From: Ignavibacteria bacterium
Lineage (GTDB): Bacteria > Bacteroidota > Ignavibacteria > Tepidaquicellales > Tepidaquicellaceae
Reading direction: 5' to 3'
Assembly (NCBI GenBank): GCA_016709315.1
Contig: JADJMZ010000001.1
Location: 1-64,000, forward strand
Length of the DNA stretch: 64,000 nucleotides
Part shown: in pieces, positions 54,372 to 63,711 of the stretch
How the letters are laid out: each line of letters opens with the position of its first letter
Numbering within the stretch: the stretch's first letter is position 1
The notes under the pieces: model-generated
Database searches by the model: none
Seen by the model: the letters and a program-made list of their open reading frames with translations, nothing else
Told to the model about the DNA's origin: nothing
Translations under genes and position numbers: made by a program

Positions 54372-56135
54372 TTGAAAAAAATTTTTGTTGTTGCCGCTTT
54401 ATTTATCTTCAATGCAGCTGTCTTTTCACAGGAGAATGCAAATACTAAATACTGGATATTCTTCAAAGATAAAGGTGAATTTAAACCTGAAATGCAGATC
54501 AGTAAAGGCAGTGTTGCTTATGAGAAAGGAAAAGAACTTCTCAATGAAAGAGCGATCAAAAGAAGATTAAAAGTTCTGACGGAAAATAATCTGATAGATT
54601 ATGCTGACCTTCCTGTTGAAAGCAATTACTTAAATGAAATAAATAAGACCGGTATTGACATTATAGCAAAATCACGATGGCTTAACGGAGTCAGCGCTTA
54701 TCTTAAGAAGAGCCAGCTTGACAAAATCGCAGCTCTGGAGTTTGTGTCACAGATAAAAGCAGTTAATAAAATCTATAAACAAAATTCTGAAAAAAATATA
54801 ACTGACCAGTTTGAAACTGAAGCTTCAAAAAAAGATACAGGAAACTTATACGATTACGGAAATTCATTCAAGCAGATGGAAATGGTTAATGTACCTAAGC
54901 TGCATAATATGAACATTACTGGAAAAGGCGTGATGATCGCAAGTTTTGATGACGGGTTTGACTGGAAAAATCATGAAGCATTGAGAAATCTTAGAATCAT
55001 AAATGAGTATGATTTTATTAACGAAGATCCGAATACTTATTTTGAAAAGAAACAGAAGTATGAAGATGCAAGGAATCAGGGTCAGCATGGTACGGCAACT
55101 CTTTCGACTATGAGCGGATTCCTTAACGGTAAACTGATCGGTCCGGCTTTTGATGCGGAAATACTTCTGGCAAAAACAGAATATGTTCCTACGGAAACAC
55201 CGATGGAAGAAGATTTCTGGCTTGAAGCTGCTGAATGGGCGGAGGCGCAGGGCACGGATATAATTACAAGTTCGTTGATCTATAAAGTTTATGACGAACC
55301 TTATGAAAATAATTCATACAGTTATGATAACTATGACGGCAATACTGCTATAACTTCTATAGCTGCTGATCGCTGCGCTTATCTCGGAATTGTCGTCTGT
55401 CAGGCAATGGGAAATTATAATCAGACTGCTATACCATCAATCGGGTCTGCAGCAGACGGTGATTCTATAATTTCAGTCGGAGCCGTAACTTATTCGGGAG
55501 ACCCTGCGAGCTTTACTTCCAACGGACCTACAAAAGACGGCAGGACAAAGCCTGATGTGTCTGCTCCGGGGGTTTATGTTTTTGTTGCTGTTGTAAAAGA
55601 AATAGCCGGCAATGATAATTCTTATGAATATTCAAACGGAACTTCTTTTTCCACGCCGATCACGGCAGGTGTTGCAGCATTGATTCTTTCTGCGCACCCC
55701 GAACTTACGCCAATTCAGGTCAGAGATGCTCTGAGAAATACAGCGAGTAAGTCAGGTAACCCTGATAACACGCTTGGCTGGGGTGTTATAAATGCTTATG
55801 ATGCAGTACTTTACAGCGGGATGACATGGAGTAATGATTTTCAGATAACCAGGACAGGCGACGAACTTACAATATCAACATATCTCGCTTCAAAAGATCT
55901 TATTGATCCTAATTCCGTTAAATTCAATTTCAGTTATGATAACGGTAAATCCTATAATTCCGTTTTGATGAATCTGAAAGAGTCTTCTGGAGATAAAAAT
56001 AATTCGGGAAAGTATTCTGTGACTTTTAAGACTGAAGGTAACATGGATAATTTTAAAAGCTATTTCAGCGCAGAGGATTACAGTGGCAATTCATCTATTT
56101 ATCCTAAGGATTCCATTGAAAAAAAATTAAATTAA
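54372..56135 (+). CDS. Subtilisin-like (S8) serine protease without T9SS tail
   Basis: A 587-residue exported protease from a TTG start, with signal peptide (K-K-I-F-V-V-A-A-L-F-I-F-N-A-A-V-F-S). The propeptide-like region 'YWIFFKDKGEFKPEMQ' and the triad Asp ('IASFDDGFDWKNH'), His ('QGQHGTATLSTMSG') and Ser ('NGTSFSTPITAGVAALIL') match the paralogue at 45885. It ends 'Y-P-K-D-S-I-E-K-K-L-N' with no N-Y-P-N-P-F motif, so it lacks the sorting domain of its paralogue. It may stay in the periplasm. Confidence 0.9.
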   Translation: MKKIFVVAALFIFNAAVFSQENANTKYWIFFKDKGEFKPEMQISKGSVAYEKGKELLNERAIKRRLKVLTENNLIDYADLPVESNYLNEINKTGIDIIAKSRWLNGVSAYLKKSQLDKIAALEFVSQIKAVNKIYKQNSEKNITDQFETEASKKDTGNLYDYGNSFKQMEMVNVPKLHNMNITGKGVMIASFDDGFDWKNHEALRNLRIINEYDFINEDPNTYFEKKQKYEDARNQGQHGTATLSTMSGFLNGKLIGPAFDAEILLAKTEYVPTETPMEEDFWLEAAEWAEAQGTDIITSSLIYKVYDEPYENNSYSYDNYDGNTAITSIAADRCAYLGIVVCQAMGNYNQTAIPSIGSAADGDSIISVGAVTYSGDPASFTSNGPTKDGRTKPDVSAPGVYVFVAVVKEIAGNDNSYEYSNGTSFSTPITAGVAALILSAHPELTPIQVRDALRNTASKSGNPDNTLGWGVINAYDAVLYSGMTWSNDFQITRTGDELTISTYLASKDLIDPNSVKFNFSYDNGKSYNSVLMNLKESSGDKNNSGKYSVTFKTEGNMDNFKSYFSAEDYSGNSSIYPKDSIEKKLN

Positions 56136-56144
56136 ATTTACAGC

Positions 56145-56732
56145 TTAGCCGTAAATTTCTCTCTCCGTTATCTCACACAATATATGCCCGACTGTGATAT
56201 GACCTTCCTGAATTCTCTGTGTGTTATCCGATGGAATGACAATCGAAATATCGCATTCGTGTTTCAGTTTTCCTCCGTTATTCTTTCCGAGAAAACCAAT
56301 TGTTGTAATTTTTTTCTCTTTGGCTTTTCCTGCTGCTTTCAGAATATTCGGTGAATTACCGCTTGTGGAAATGCAAATAAGCACATCGCCTTCATTGCCG
56401 AGACCTTCCACATTCCTTGCAAATACATTCTCAAATCCCATGTCATTGCCGCCTGCAGTTAAGTTTGAAGAATCAGTGGTAAGCGCTATTGCGCTTATAG
56501 CCGGACGGTCAAGATCATGCGAAAGTCTTATCATAAACTCAGTTGCGAGATGCTGAGAATCCGCAGCGCTTCCGCCGTTTCCGATAAGAAGTATTTTTTT
56601 CCCGTTCTTTATCGCTTTTGTAATTTCATCCGCCGCTTTGACAATATCATTATAACATTTATCAAGAATTAGATTCTTAACTGCAGCGCTTTCTTTAAGT
56701 GAATCTTCAATGAAATTTTTTCTGCTGAACAT
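56145..56732 (-). CDS. gmhA: Phosphoheptose isomerase
   Basis: A 195-residue SIS-fold isomerase converting sedoheptulose 7-phosphate to D-glycero-D-manno-heptose 7-phosphate for LPS core. Key parts: 'LLIGNGGSAADSQHLATEFMIRL' (phosphate site), 'AIALTTDSSNLTAGGNDMGFENVFARNVEGLG' and 'ICISTSGNSPNILKAAGKA'. The last gene of the rpsB-frr-waaA run, 45 bases after waaA. It is convergent with the S8 protease gene. Confidence 0.95.
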   Translation of the reverse strand: MFSRKNFIEDSLKESAAVKNLILDKCYNDIVKAADEITKAIKNGKKILLIGNGGSAADSQHLATEFMIRLSHDLDRPAISAIALTTDSSNLTAGGNDMGFENVFARNVEGLGNEGDVLICISTSGNSPNILKAAGKAKEKKITTIGFLGKNNGGKLKHECDISIVIPSDNTQRIQEGHITVGHILCEITEREIYG

Positions 56733-56777
56733 TATTAATTTATTTTATTCTGAAATTATTAAACAAAAACTTTCTTT

Positions 56778-58070
56778 CTACGCTGTAGTTATTCTGTTTA
56801 CAATCTTCTCCGCTATCCCGACTGAATCTTTGAAAACAAGTTTGCATTTTTCAGCAGTTTCATCTCTGAGGATCTTATTGTCAAGAAAAGTTCTCAGGTA
56901 TCTGTAAAACTGCCGTGTGTCTTTGATCAGTATTCCGCATCCGCACTTAAGCAGAATTTCATCTTCATCAGAGTTCTTCACAACGTTGGAAAAAAGTATC
57001 GGCATATTAAATATAGCGGGTTCTAAAATATTATGAAGTCCTGTTTTAAATCCGCCCCCGACATAACTGATATAAGCAACTGAATAAAGTTTGGAAAGAA
57101 GTCCTATCCTGTCTACAATAATCAGATTTTCGTTTTTGTAATTTCCAATGTCTGAATATCTGATAGCTCTTAGATTATCATATTTCGAACTGATTTCTTT
57201 TTCAATTGCCGACAATTTTGTTTCCTTCGGCTCATGTGGGACAAGCAACGTAAGCAGATCTTTGTTGAATAAAAGGGCTTTATCAACTGCAGGGAGTAAA
57301 ACATCCTCATCTACTTTCCATGAACTGCCGATCACAAATATTTTTTTATCTTTAATTGTTTCACGCGGAAAAAATTCTTCATCAGTAAAATCTTTTTTAA
57401 CAGACTGATATACTCTTTCAAATTTCGAATCTCCCGTTCTCAGAATTTCTGCATTTTCTTTTCCGAGTTTGTTGCGGTAATTGATTTCATCCTGTTCGTC
57501 AATGACAAATATTAAATCAATCATGCCGTATAATGTCTTCCTGAAAGAACTGATCACAGGGATACTCCACGTTCTGTCATGCTCGTCGAATCTTGTGTTT
57601 GCAAGTACAGTCCTGATATTTCTCTTCTTTGCTTCATACAGAAGATTATACCAGAGATCATATCTCATAAAAATTATTATTCCGGGTTCGGTCAGATCAA
57701 GAAATTTTTTTATGTTGGAAACCGAATCAAGAGGGATATATGTCTTTATGACTTCAGGATAGTTTATTTTTGAATTGTTATAACCTGACGGTGAAAAAAA
57801 GGAAAGTACAATATTATAATTTTTCTTTCTTAATTCTTCTATAAGCGGAATCGCCTGCTGATACTCCCCGAGCGAGGATGAATGTATAATTACTTTTTTC
57901 CTGTTCTTATCTTTAAATGCAGAAAGGGATTCATTCAGTAAACTGAATAAATCCCTTCTGTCTTTTAAACCTTCTTTTACTTTTGAATTAATTAAAGCGT
58001 ATAAATTAAAAAACAACCAAAGCGATGGAACTCCTATAAAATTATAAACCGCAAACCAGAAAGTCCGCAT
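56778..58070 (-). CDS. waaA: 3-deoxy-D-manno-octulosonic acid (Kdo) transferase
   Basis: Membrane-associated enzyme that adds Kdo to lipid A precursors. About 430 residues from ATG 58070 (a TTG three codons upstream is the alternative). N-terminal membrane segment 'TFWFAVYNFIGVPSLWLFF', then 'IIHSSSLGEYQQAIPLIEELRKKNYNIVLSFFSPSGY', 'EPGIIIFMRYDLWYNLL' and 'VGGGFKTGLHNILEPAIF', all WaaA landmarks. It follows frr by 13 bases. Confidence 0.93.
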   Translation of the reverse strand: MRTFWFAVYNFIGVPSLWLFFNLYALINSKVKEGLKDRRDLFSLLNESLSAFKDKNRKKVIIHSSSLGEYQQAIPLIEELRKKNYNIVLSFFSPSGYNNSKINYPEVIKTYIPLDSVSNIKKFLDLTEPGIIIFMRYDLWYNLLYEAKKRNIRTVLANTRFDEHDRTWSIPVISSFRKTLYGMIDLIFVIDEQDEINYRNKLGKENAEILRTGDSKFERVYQSVKKDFTDEEFFPRETIKDKKIFVIGSSWKVDEDVLLPAVDKALLFNKDLLTLLVPHEPKETKLSAIEKEISSKYDNLRAIRYSDIGNYKNENLIIVDRIGLLSKLYSVAYISYVGGGFKTGLHNILEPAIFNMPILFSNVVKNSDEDEILLKCGCGILIKDTRQFYRYLRTFLDNKILRDETAEKCKLVFKDSVGIAEKIVNRITTA

Positions 58071-58083
58071 AGCCGGCAATTAG

Positions 58084-58641
58084 TTAAACTTCCATAATTT
58101 CTTTTTCTTTGGCAACGATCAATTCGTCAATTTCTTTTATAAACTTGTCTGTAAGTTTCTGAACTTCCAGCTCACCGTGTTTTCTGTCATCTTCTGAAAT
58201 GTGTTCTTCCTTTTCAGTTTTCTTCAAATGATCAATTGAATCTCTTCTTATATTTCTTACAGCCACTTTACCGTCTTCTGCGAATTTTTTCACAAGCTTT
58301 ACTATCTCTTTCCTTCGTTCTTCATTTAGCGCAGGAATCGGGATTCTTATAAGCGTACCGTCATTGTTCGGATTTAATCCGAGATTTGCCGATAAAATTG
58401 CTTTTTCCACCATCGGCACGGCAGATTTATCCCAGACCTGAATTGTCAGAGTATGATAATCAGGCGTGCTGATATTACCAAGCTGGATCAAAGGAGTGGG
58501 AGTGCCGAAATAATCAACTTTTATTCCGTCAAGTAAATTTGTAGTTGCTTTCCCTGTTCTTATCTTGACAAATTCATTTCTGACATGATCATTTGCCTTA
58601 TGCATCTTTTCAGTTGTACCTTTTAAAATATCTTTAATCAT
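58084..58641 (-). CDS. frr: Ribosome recycling factor
   Basis: A 185-residue factor that splits post-termination ribosomes with EF-G. Family text: 'RTGKATTNLLDGIKVDYFGTPTPLIQLGNIS' and 'NPNNDGTLIRIPIPALNEERRKEIVKLVKKFAEDGKVAVRNIRRD'. Full length. It follows pyrH in the standard rpsB-tsf-pyrH-frr order. Confidence 0.98.
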   Translation of the reverse strand: MIKDILKGTTEKMHKANDHVRNEFVKIRTGKATTNLLDGIKVDYFGTPTPLIQLGNISTPDYHTLTIQVWDKSAVPMVEKAILSANLGLNPNNDGTLIRIPIPALNEERRKEIVKLVKKFAEDGKVAVRNIRRDSIDHLKKTEKEEHISEDDRKHGELEVQKLTDKFIKEIDELIVAKEKEIMEV

Positions 58642-58673
58642 AATAATAAATTAGAAAATTTAAAATTTTATTT

Positions 58674-59384
58674 TCAGTTTATCAGTGTGCCAATGTTTTC
58701 ACCCGAAACTAACTTTCTCAGATTATCCTTCACATTCATATTAAATACTTTTATCGGAAGTTTGTTTTCCTGACAAAGCGTTATCGCTGTGAGGTCCATT
58801 ACTCTGAGATCTTTTTCGAGAACTTTCTGATATGAAAGATTTTTATACATCTTTGCATTTTTGTTTTTTTCAGGATCAGAATCAAAAACACCGTCAACTC
58901 TTGTACCTTTAATAATCACATCCGCCTTTATTTCTATTGCTCTCAATGCCGCTGCTGTGTCAGTTGTAAAATACGGACTGCCCGTTCCTGAAGAAAAAAT
59001 CACAACTCTCTTCTTTTCGAGATGACGCAATGCTTTTCTAAGAATGAACGGTTCCGAAATCTCATCCATTTTTATTGCAGACTGCACACGTGTATAGATT
59101 CCTCTTTTTTCAAGCGCATTCTGAAGCGCAAGCGAATTTATTACAGTTGCAAGCATTCCCATCTGATCACCGGTAACCCTGTCAATTCCCTGTTTACTGG
59201 CAGATAATCCTCTGTATATGTTTCCGCCGCCTATGACAATTCCGATTTCAACTTTAAGTTTAATAATCTTAAAAACTTCATCGGAAAATTTTTCCAGTAC
59301 GTCAGAATCAATACCAAAACTACGGTTTCCCATCAGGGATTCTCCGCTTAGTTTTAGTAATATTCTTTTATACTTAAGTGCCAA
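58674..59384 (-). CDS. pyrH: UMP kinase
   Basis: A 236-residue hexameric UMP kinase of the amino-acid-kinase fold. 'KRILLKLSGESLMG', 'IGIVIGGGNIYRG', 'TGDQMGMLATVINSLALQNALE' and 'GTGSPYFTTDTAAALRAIEI' are all present. The start is a TTG (M-A-L-K-Y-K); no ATG fits. It lies between tsf and frr, as usual. Confidence 0.98.
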   Translation of the reverse strand: MALKYKRILLKLSGESLMGNRSFGIDSDVLEKFSDEVFKIIKLKVEIGIVIGGGNIYRGLSASKQGIDRVTGDQMGMLATVINSLALQNALEKRGIYTRVQSAIKMDEISEPFILRKALRHLEKKRVVIFSSGTGSPYFTTDTAAALRAIEIKADVIIKGTRVDGVFDSDPEKNKNAKMYKNLSYQKVLEKDLRVMDLTAITLCQENKLPIKVFNMNVKDNLRKLVSGENIGTLIN

Positions 59385-59407
59385 GTAAATTTTATTTATT
59401 GTTTATT

Positions 59408-60271
59408 TTATTTGTTCTCTTCGCCAAGCTGAAATCTTACCATAGATGTGATTTCAATTGTGTTGCCGTTCTTCTTGTTGAATTCAGCAATAAGATCTTT
59501 AATGGACTTTCCGGATTCATTTATATATTCCTGCTCCGTCAGACAATTATCCTGATAAAATCTTTCGACTTTATTGTTAACAATTGTTTCTGTGATCTTT
59601 TCAGGTTTGTTTTCGTTTTTCGCTACTGTCCTGTAAATATCTTTTTCCTTTTCAATAACTTCAGCCGGAATTCCGTTTCTGTCAATTGACTGAGGATTCA
59701 TAGCAACAACCTGCATAGCTATGCTCTTTCCAAGTTTCACTGAATCTTCATTGGCTGTTCCTTTTAATCCAATAAGAGCACCGAGCTTACTTCCGAAATG
59801 AATGTAATCAGCCACAAATCCTTCTTCGGCTTTAACTAATTTTACGCGCTTTAATTCGGTTCTTTCGCCGACTTTGCCCATTATCGAATCAATGTTTTCC
59901 TTTACAGTAAGACCGTTGGAAGCTTTCGACGAAAGGACTTTTTCAGTATCATCAGCGCCTGTTGATAAAGCTGTCTTTGCAATATCTTCAGCAAATTTCT
60001 GAAACTCATCACCCTTCGAAACAAAATCTGTTTCACAGTTTACTTCTATAATCACTCCTGATTTCAAATCTTCTGAGATAGCAGACTTTATCGCTCCTTC
60101 ATTTGCGATTTTATCAGCTCTTTTTACAGCCATAGCAGCGCCTTTTTTTCTCAAAAGTTCTATCGCTTTTTCTATATCACCTGCTGCCTCTTCAAGTGCT
60201 TTTTTACAATCGTTGATTCCTGCACCTGTTTTACCTCTTAATGATTTTATTAGATCTAATGTAATTTCCAT
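59408..60271 (-). CDS. tsf: Elongation factor Ts
   Basis: A 287-residue nucleotide-exchange factor for EF-Tu. N-terminal UBA-like domain 'LIKSLRGKTGAGINDCKKALEEAAGDIEKAIELLRKKG', the 'TDFVSKGDEFQKFAEDIA' core, and a later 'VAMNPQSIDR' are diagnostic. It follows rpsB by 27 bases. Confidence 0.98.
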   Translation of the reverse strand: MEITLDLIKSLRGKTGAGINDCKKALEEAAGDIEKAIELLRKKGAAMAVKRADKIANEGAIKSAISEDLKSGVIIEVNCETDFVSKGDEFQKFAEDIAKTALSTGADDTEKVLSSKASNGLTVKENIDSIMGKVGERTELKRVKLVKAEEGFVADYIHFGSKLGALIGLKGTANEDSVKLGKSIAMQVVAMNPQSIDRNGIPAEVIEKEKDIYRTVAKNENKPEKITETIVNNKVERFYQDNCLTEQEYINESGKSIKDLIAEFNKKNGNTIEITSMVRFQLGEENK

Positions 60272-60298
60272 TTTCCTGATTTATTGTGTTTTGTTAAT

Positions 60299-61039
60299 TT
60301 ATTGTTGCTCAAGTTTTTCTTTCATTTCTTCCGATTCATCTTCGGATTTTATCTTAGCCATCTGATTTCCTTCAATAACAGCATCGGCTATCGCTCTTGT
60401 AATTATTTCTATTGATTTTACTGCATCGTCATTCGCCGGGATCGGGTAGTCAACAAGATCAGGATCACAATTAGTATCCACTATAGCATAAACCGGAATA
60501 TTCAGTTTCTTTGCTTCGCTGATAGCTATGTGTTCCTTTTTTATATCAACCACAAATATTGCTCCGGGAAGTCTTGTCATGCTGACAATTCCATTCAAAA
60601 CTTTTTCAAGTTTTTCCTTATCCCTCGATAATATCAGTCTTTCTTTTTTTACAAATCTGTCTATTGTACCGTCAGTCTCCATCTTCTGAATGTTTGTGAG
60701 CTTCTTAATGCTCTTTCTTACGGTATTGAAGTTTGTAAGCATTCCTCCAAGCCATCTTTCGGAAACATAAAATGCATCACACTTTTCAGCCTGATCCTTG
60801 ATTATCTGCTTTGCCTGTTTCTTGGTTCCTACGAAAAGAATTTTCTTTCCTTCATTGGAAATTTTAGTAATTGAATTGCAGGTGTCTTCGAGTAACTGAA
60901 GAGTTTTTTTAAGATCTATTATGTGGATTCCGTTTCGCTCCATGAAAATGTATTTTCTCATCTTCGGATCCCATCTTCTTGTAAGATGACCGAAATGCGA
61001 ACCCGCGAGTAACAGGTCTTCGATTTGTACTTTTGGCAA
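60299..61039 (-). CDS. rpsB: 30S ribosomal protein S2
   Basis: A 246-residue protein: 'LLLAGSHFGHLTRRWDPKMRKYIFMERNGIHIIDLKKT', 'VGTKKQAKQIIKDQA', 'YVSERWLGGMLTNFNTVRKSI' and 'PIPANDDAVKSIEIITRAIADAV'. The start is a TTG, preceded at five bases by a strong AGGAGG (see RBS entry). It heads the run rpsB-tsf-pyrH-frr-waaA-gmhA. Confidence 0.98.
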   Translation of the reverse strand: MPKVQIEDLLLAGSHFGHLTRRWDPKMRKYIFMERNGIHIIDLKKTLQLLEDTCNSITKISNEGKKILFVGTKKQAKQIIKDQAEKCDAFYVSERWLGGMLTNFNTVRKSIKKLTNIQKMETDGTIDRFVKKERLILSRDKEKLEKVLNGIVSMTRLPGAIFVVDIKKEHIAISEAKKLNIPVYAIVDTNCDPDLVDYPIPANDDAVKSIEIITRAIADAVIEGNQMAKIKSEDESEEMKEKLEQQ

Positions 61040-61044
61040 GATTT

Positions 61045-61053
61045 ATCCTCCTA
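61045..61053 (-). promoter_or_regulatory. Strong Shine-Dalgarno of rpsB
   Basis: On the minus strand TAGGAGGAT lies five bases before the TTG start of rpsB. It is the clearest anti-16S match in a window where most genes show none, and it fixes the TTG start. Confidence 0.85.
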
Positions 61054-61310
61054 ATCTTTTTAGAAAGCCAGTCTTTTGTTATTGATATTTGCCATTTTTT
61101 GAAATGATTTCTTAAGACTTTTTAGTCTGCTGAAATATAGTCGGACAATTCTATCAGTGTAAAGATTTGACTTTTGTTTTTTTCTTCTATCCCCTTCAAC
61201 TTTTGTTTAACATCTTTCCATAAACTGAAAAGACACAGGTAAAACAAAATCCGGAAATATGTATTTTTAAAATATGTTTATTAAAACTTCTGAATTCCTT
61301 TGAATAAATT

Positions 61311-61703
61311 CTATCTCTTTGAGAACTGGAATTTCTTTCTAGCTTTCGGCTGTCCGCATTTTTTTCTTTCCACTGCTCTGGGATCCCTTGTCATAAGTCC
61401 TTCTTTTCTGAGTGAACTTTTCAGCTCCGCATTATTCTCTACCAGCGCCCTGGAAATTCCCAGACTGATTGCGCCCGCCTGGCCTGTAAATCCCCCGCCG
61501 CTTACATTTACATCAATGTCATAAGTTCCAAGTGTATTTGTGATTTTTAACGGTAATAACACTTCCTGAAAAAGATTTTCTGTTCTGAAATAATCTTTAG
61601 CGTCTTTGTTATTGATTTTAATTGTTCCTTTACCTGAAGTAAGGATCACTCTTGCGGTTGATGTCTTTCTTCTGCCGACTTTAAGAGTTGAATTTGTACT
61701 CAT
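61311..61703 (-). CDS. rpsI: 30S ribosomal protein S9
   Basis: A 130-residue protein with 'VGRRKTSTARVILTSGKGTIKINNKDAKDYF', 'DIDVNVSGGGFTGQAGAISLGISRALVE' and the basic tail 'KKCGQPKARKKFQFSKR'. It follows rplM by 33 bases. About 270 spacer bases (61040-61310) separate it from rpsB; nothing is recognised there beyond the rpsB RBS. Confidence 0.98.
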   Translation of the reverse strand: MSTNSTLKVGRRKTSTARVILTSGKGTIKINNKDAKDYFRTENLFQEVLLPLKITNTLGTYDIDVNVSGGGFTGQAGAISLGISRALVENNAELKSSLRKEGLMTRDPRAVERKKCGQPKARKKFQFSKR

Positions 61704-61736
61704 AAATATATTTGAATTTAAATATTACTTTTTTAA

Positions 61737-62192
61737 TTAAACTTCCAGCGCTACAGGATTCTGTGCTGTATGAGGATGTTCTTCGCCTTTATAAACTTTC
61801 AGTTTGTTAATAAGCTTATTCCCCAATCTTGTTTTTGGAAGCATTCTTTTTACTGCAAGCGTAATAACCCTGTCCGGATGTTTATCTATCATTTCGTTAA
61901 ATGTTCTTTTCTTCTGTCCTCCCGGATATCCCGAATATGTCAGATATTCTTTCTGATCAGCTCTTTTTCCGGCTAATTTAACTTTTTCCGCGTTTATTAC
62001 TACCACCCAGTCGCCTGTATCTGCATTTGGTGTGTACTGAGGATTATATTTTCCTCTTATCCTTTTTGCAATTTCACTTGCCATTCTTCCGAGGATCTTT
62101 CCGTTTGCATCAACGATATGCCATTTATGCGGATTTTCTCCCGCTGTTGCAAATTTTGTTACTTTGTTGGTCTTTTTTATTCCAGCTTTCAT
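61737..62192 (-). CDS. rplM: 50S ribosomal protein L13
   Basis: A 151-residue protein: 'KWHIVDANGKILGRMASEIAKRIRGKYNPQYTPNADTGDWVVVINAEKV', 'SGYPGGQKKRTFNEM' and 'VKRMLPKTRLGNKLINKLKVYKGEEHPHTAQNP'. First gene of the rplM-rpsI pair. Confidence 0.98.
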   Translation of the reverse strand: MKAGIKKTNKVTKFATAGENPHKWHIVDANGKILGRMASEIAKRIRGKYNPQYTPNADTGDWVVVINAEKVKLAGKRADQKEYLTYSGYPGGQKKRTFNEMIDKHPDRVITLAVKRMLPKTRLGNKLINKLKVYKGEEHPHTAQNPVALEV

Positions 62193-62544
62193 TGTATTTT
62201 TAATAAGCTACAAAGATAGCATTATCAGAAATAATAATCAATGAATTGTTCAGTATATTGAAGAGTTTTTTCTGAGTGCTGTCTTAATTAATTTTAAATA
62301 AGAAAATTTAAATGTTTAAAGAACATAATTCAGTTTAAATTAAGTTTAAATTAAACAAACCACTTGTGAGAAATTGACGTTAAGAAATTCTGAGCAATTG
62401 AATTTTTGCAAAAATTGAAGGAAAATCTGTGATAATCTGTGTAATCTGTGAGGTACAAGCTTTTTGTTTTGGTATCCGGAAAAATTTTTAATTAATGGTT
62501 AAATTGTTTTATATTTTGACTGAATATTAATTTGAAAAAATGAT
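62193..62544. other. Intergenic region, short repeated motif only
   Basis: AT-rich; presumably holds the rplM promoter. Near 62428-62452, CTGTGATAATCTGTGTAATCTGTG is a small tandem motif like the CTGCGAAT motif near 35760. No gene seen. Confidence 0.5.
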
Positions 62545-63696
62545 TTAAAATTTAAAATCTCTTGCAAACTGAATTCTCTTCTCTATCGATGGATGTGAAT
62601 GAAATAAATATTCTATGACTTTATTCGGCGTCTTGTCGGATAAATTCTGATCAGCAAGTTTTTCCATCGAAGATATGAATGAATCTCTGTCCATCGTCGT
62701 CTGCAAAGCGTAAGTATCAGCTTCCCATTCGTATTTTCTCGACTGTATGTTTGAAATCGGAGTGGTAATAAGTCCGTATAAGCTAAGATAAAGGAACAGC
62801 AGCGGCAGTGCGGCTATCTGTGTTATGCTTTCAAAATTAAAATATGACAGCGATGCCTGATACAACTCAGCCGTAATGAAAAGCCCTGCAAAAGAAAGCA
62901 GAGTGGAAACGGTCATCAGCTTAAGTATATGCTTTTTTGTGTAGTGTCCCATTTCATGAGCGAATACTGTTTCGATCTCGCTTTCGGAAAAATTATTTAT
63001 CAGAGTATCACCGAGGATTATTCTTTTCGACTTTCCGATCCCTGTAAATGCGGCATTCGCTTTCTTCGTATTCTTGCTCATGTCAAAAGTAAATATTCCC
63101 TGAATCTTAACTCCGGTCTTTAAACAGAGTGCCAGTATTCTTTCCTTTAGACTTTCGTTCTCTATCGGTTTGAATTTATAAAACAAAGGCATTATCAAAG
63201 TTGGCGCTAGCCGTCCGATTATTACCGAAACAAAGAACATAAACACACCCAGCACTATCCACCAATTGCTTCCGAATGTATGGAGTATATAATAAAATGC
63301 AAAAATCAGCGGAACTCCGAGTATTAATCCCAGCAACAATCCCTTCAGCTTTTCTGTAAAGTATCCTTTAAGAGTCTGATTGGATAGTCCGTACCTGTGC
63401 TCAAGTATGTAATCCGTATAGAATCCGATCGGAAATGAAATTATCCCTTCCGCTATCCCTATGATTCCAAAGAATATCAGCAAAGCAAAATAATCATTTG
63501 AAGTAAATCCGTAAGCAACTGCTTCAATCTTTTTTGAAAGTCCGGTAAACAAAAGAATAACTATTGCAGCAAAGAAAATCACAGTTTCAGTTAATGAAAG
63601 TAACTGATTTGTCTTTGCGTATTTCTTTGCAAGTGCGGATTTTTCAGCGCTCACTGTTTCACTGATTTTAATTTGTGATGACAAAGAATCTTCCAT
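62545..63696 (-). CDS. M48-family zinc metalloprotease (Ste24-like)
   Basis: A 383-residue integral-membrane protease. Membrane segments precede and follow the zinc site 'FAHEMGHYTKKH' (H-E-x-x-H, ~residue 248-256), and 'EWEADTYAL' (~323) supplies the third ligand, as in Ste24/HtpX. 'LSNQTLKGYFTEKLKGLLLGLILGVPL' and 'NTKKANAAFTGIGKSKRIILGDTLI' are typical of the Ste24-like branch. It may act in membrane-protein quality control; prenylated substrates are not expected in bacteria. Confidence 0.93.
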   Translation of the reverse strand: MEDSLSSQIKISETVSAEKSALAKKYAKTNQLLSLTETVIFFAAIVILLFTGLSKKIEAVAYGFTSNDYFALLIFFGIIGIAEGIISFPIGFYTDYILEHRYGLSNQTLKGYFTEKLKGLLLGLILGVPLIFAFYYILHTFGSNWWIVLGVFMFFVSVIIGRLAPTLIMPLFYKFKPIENESLKERILALCLKTGVKIQGIFTFDMSKNTKKANAAFTGIGKSKRIILGDTLINNFSESEIETVFAHEMGHYTKKHILKLMTVSTLLSFAGLFITAELYQASLSYFNFESITQIAALPLLFLYLSLYGLITTPISNIQSRKYEWEADTYALQTTMDRDSFISSMEKLADQNLSDKTPNKVIEYLFHSHPSIEKRIQFARDFKF

Positions 63697-63711
63697 AGTG
63701 TTCCTGATTTT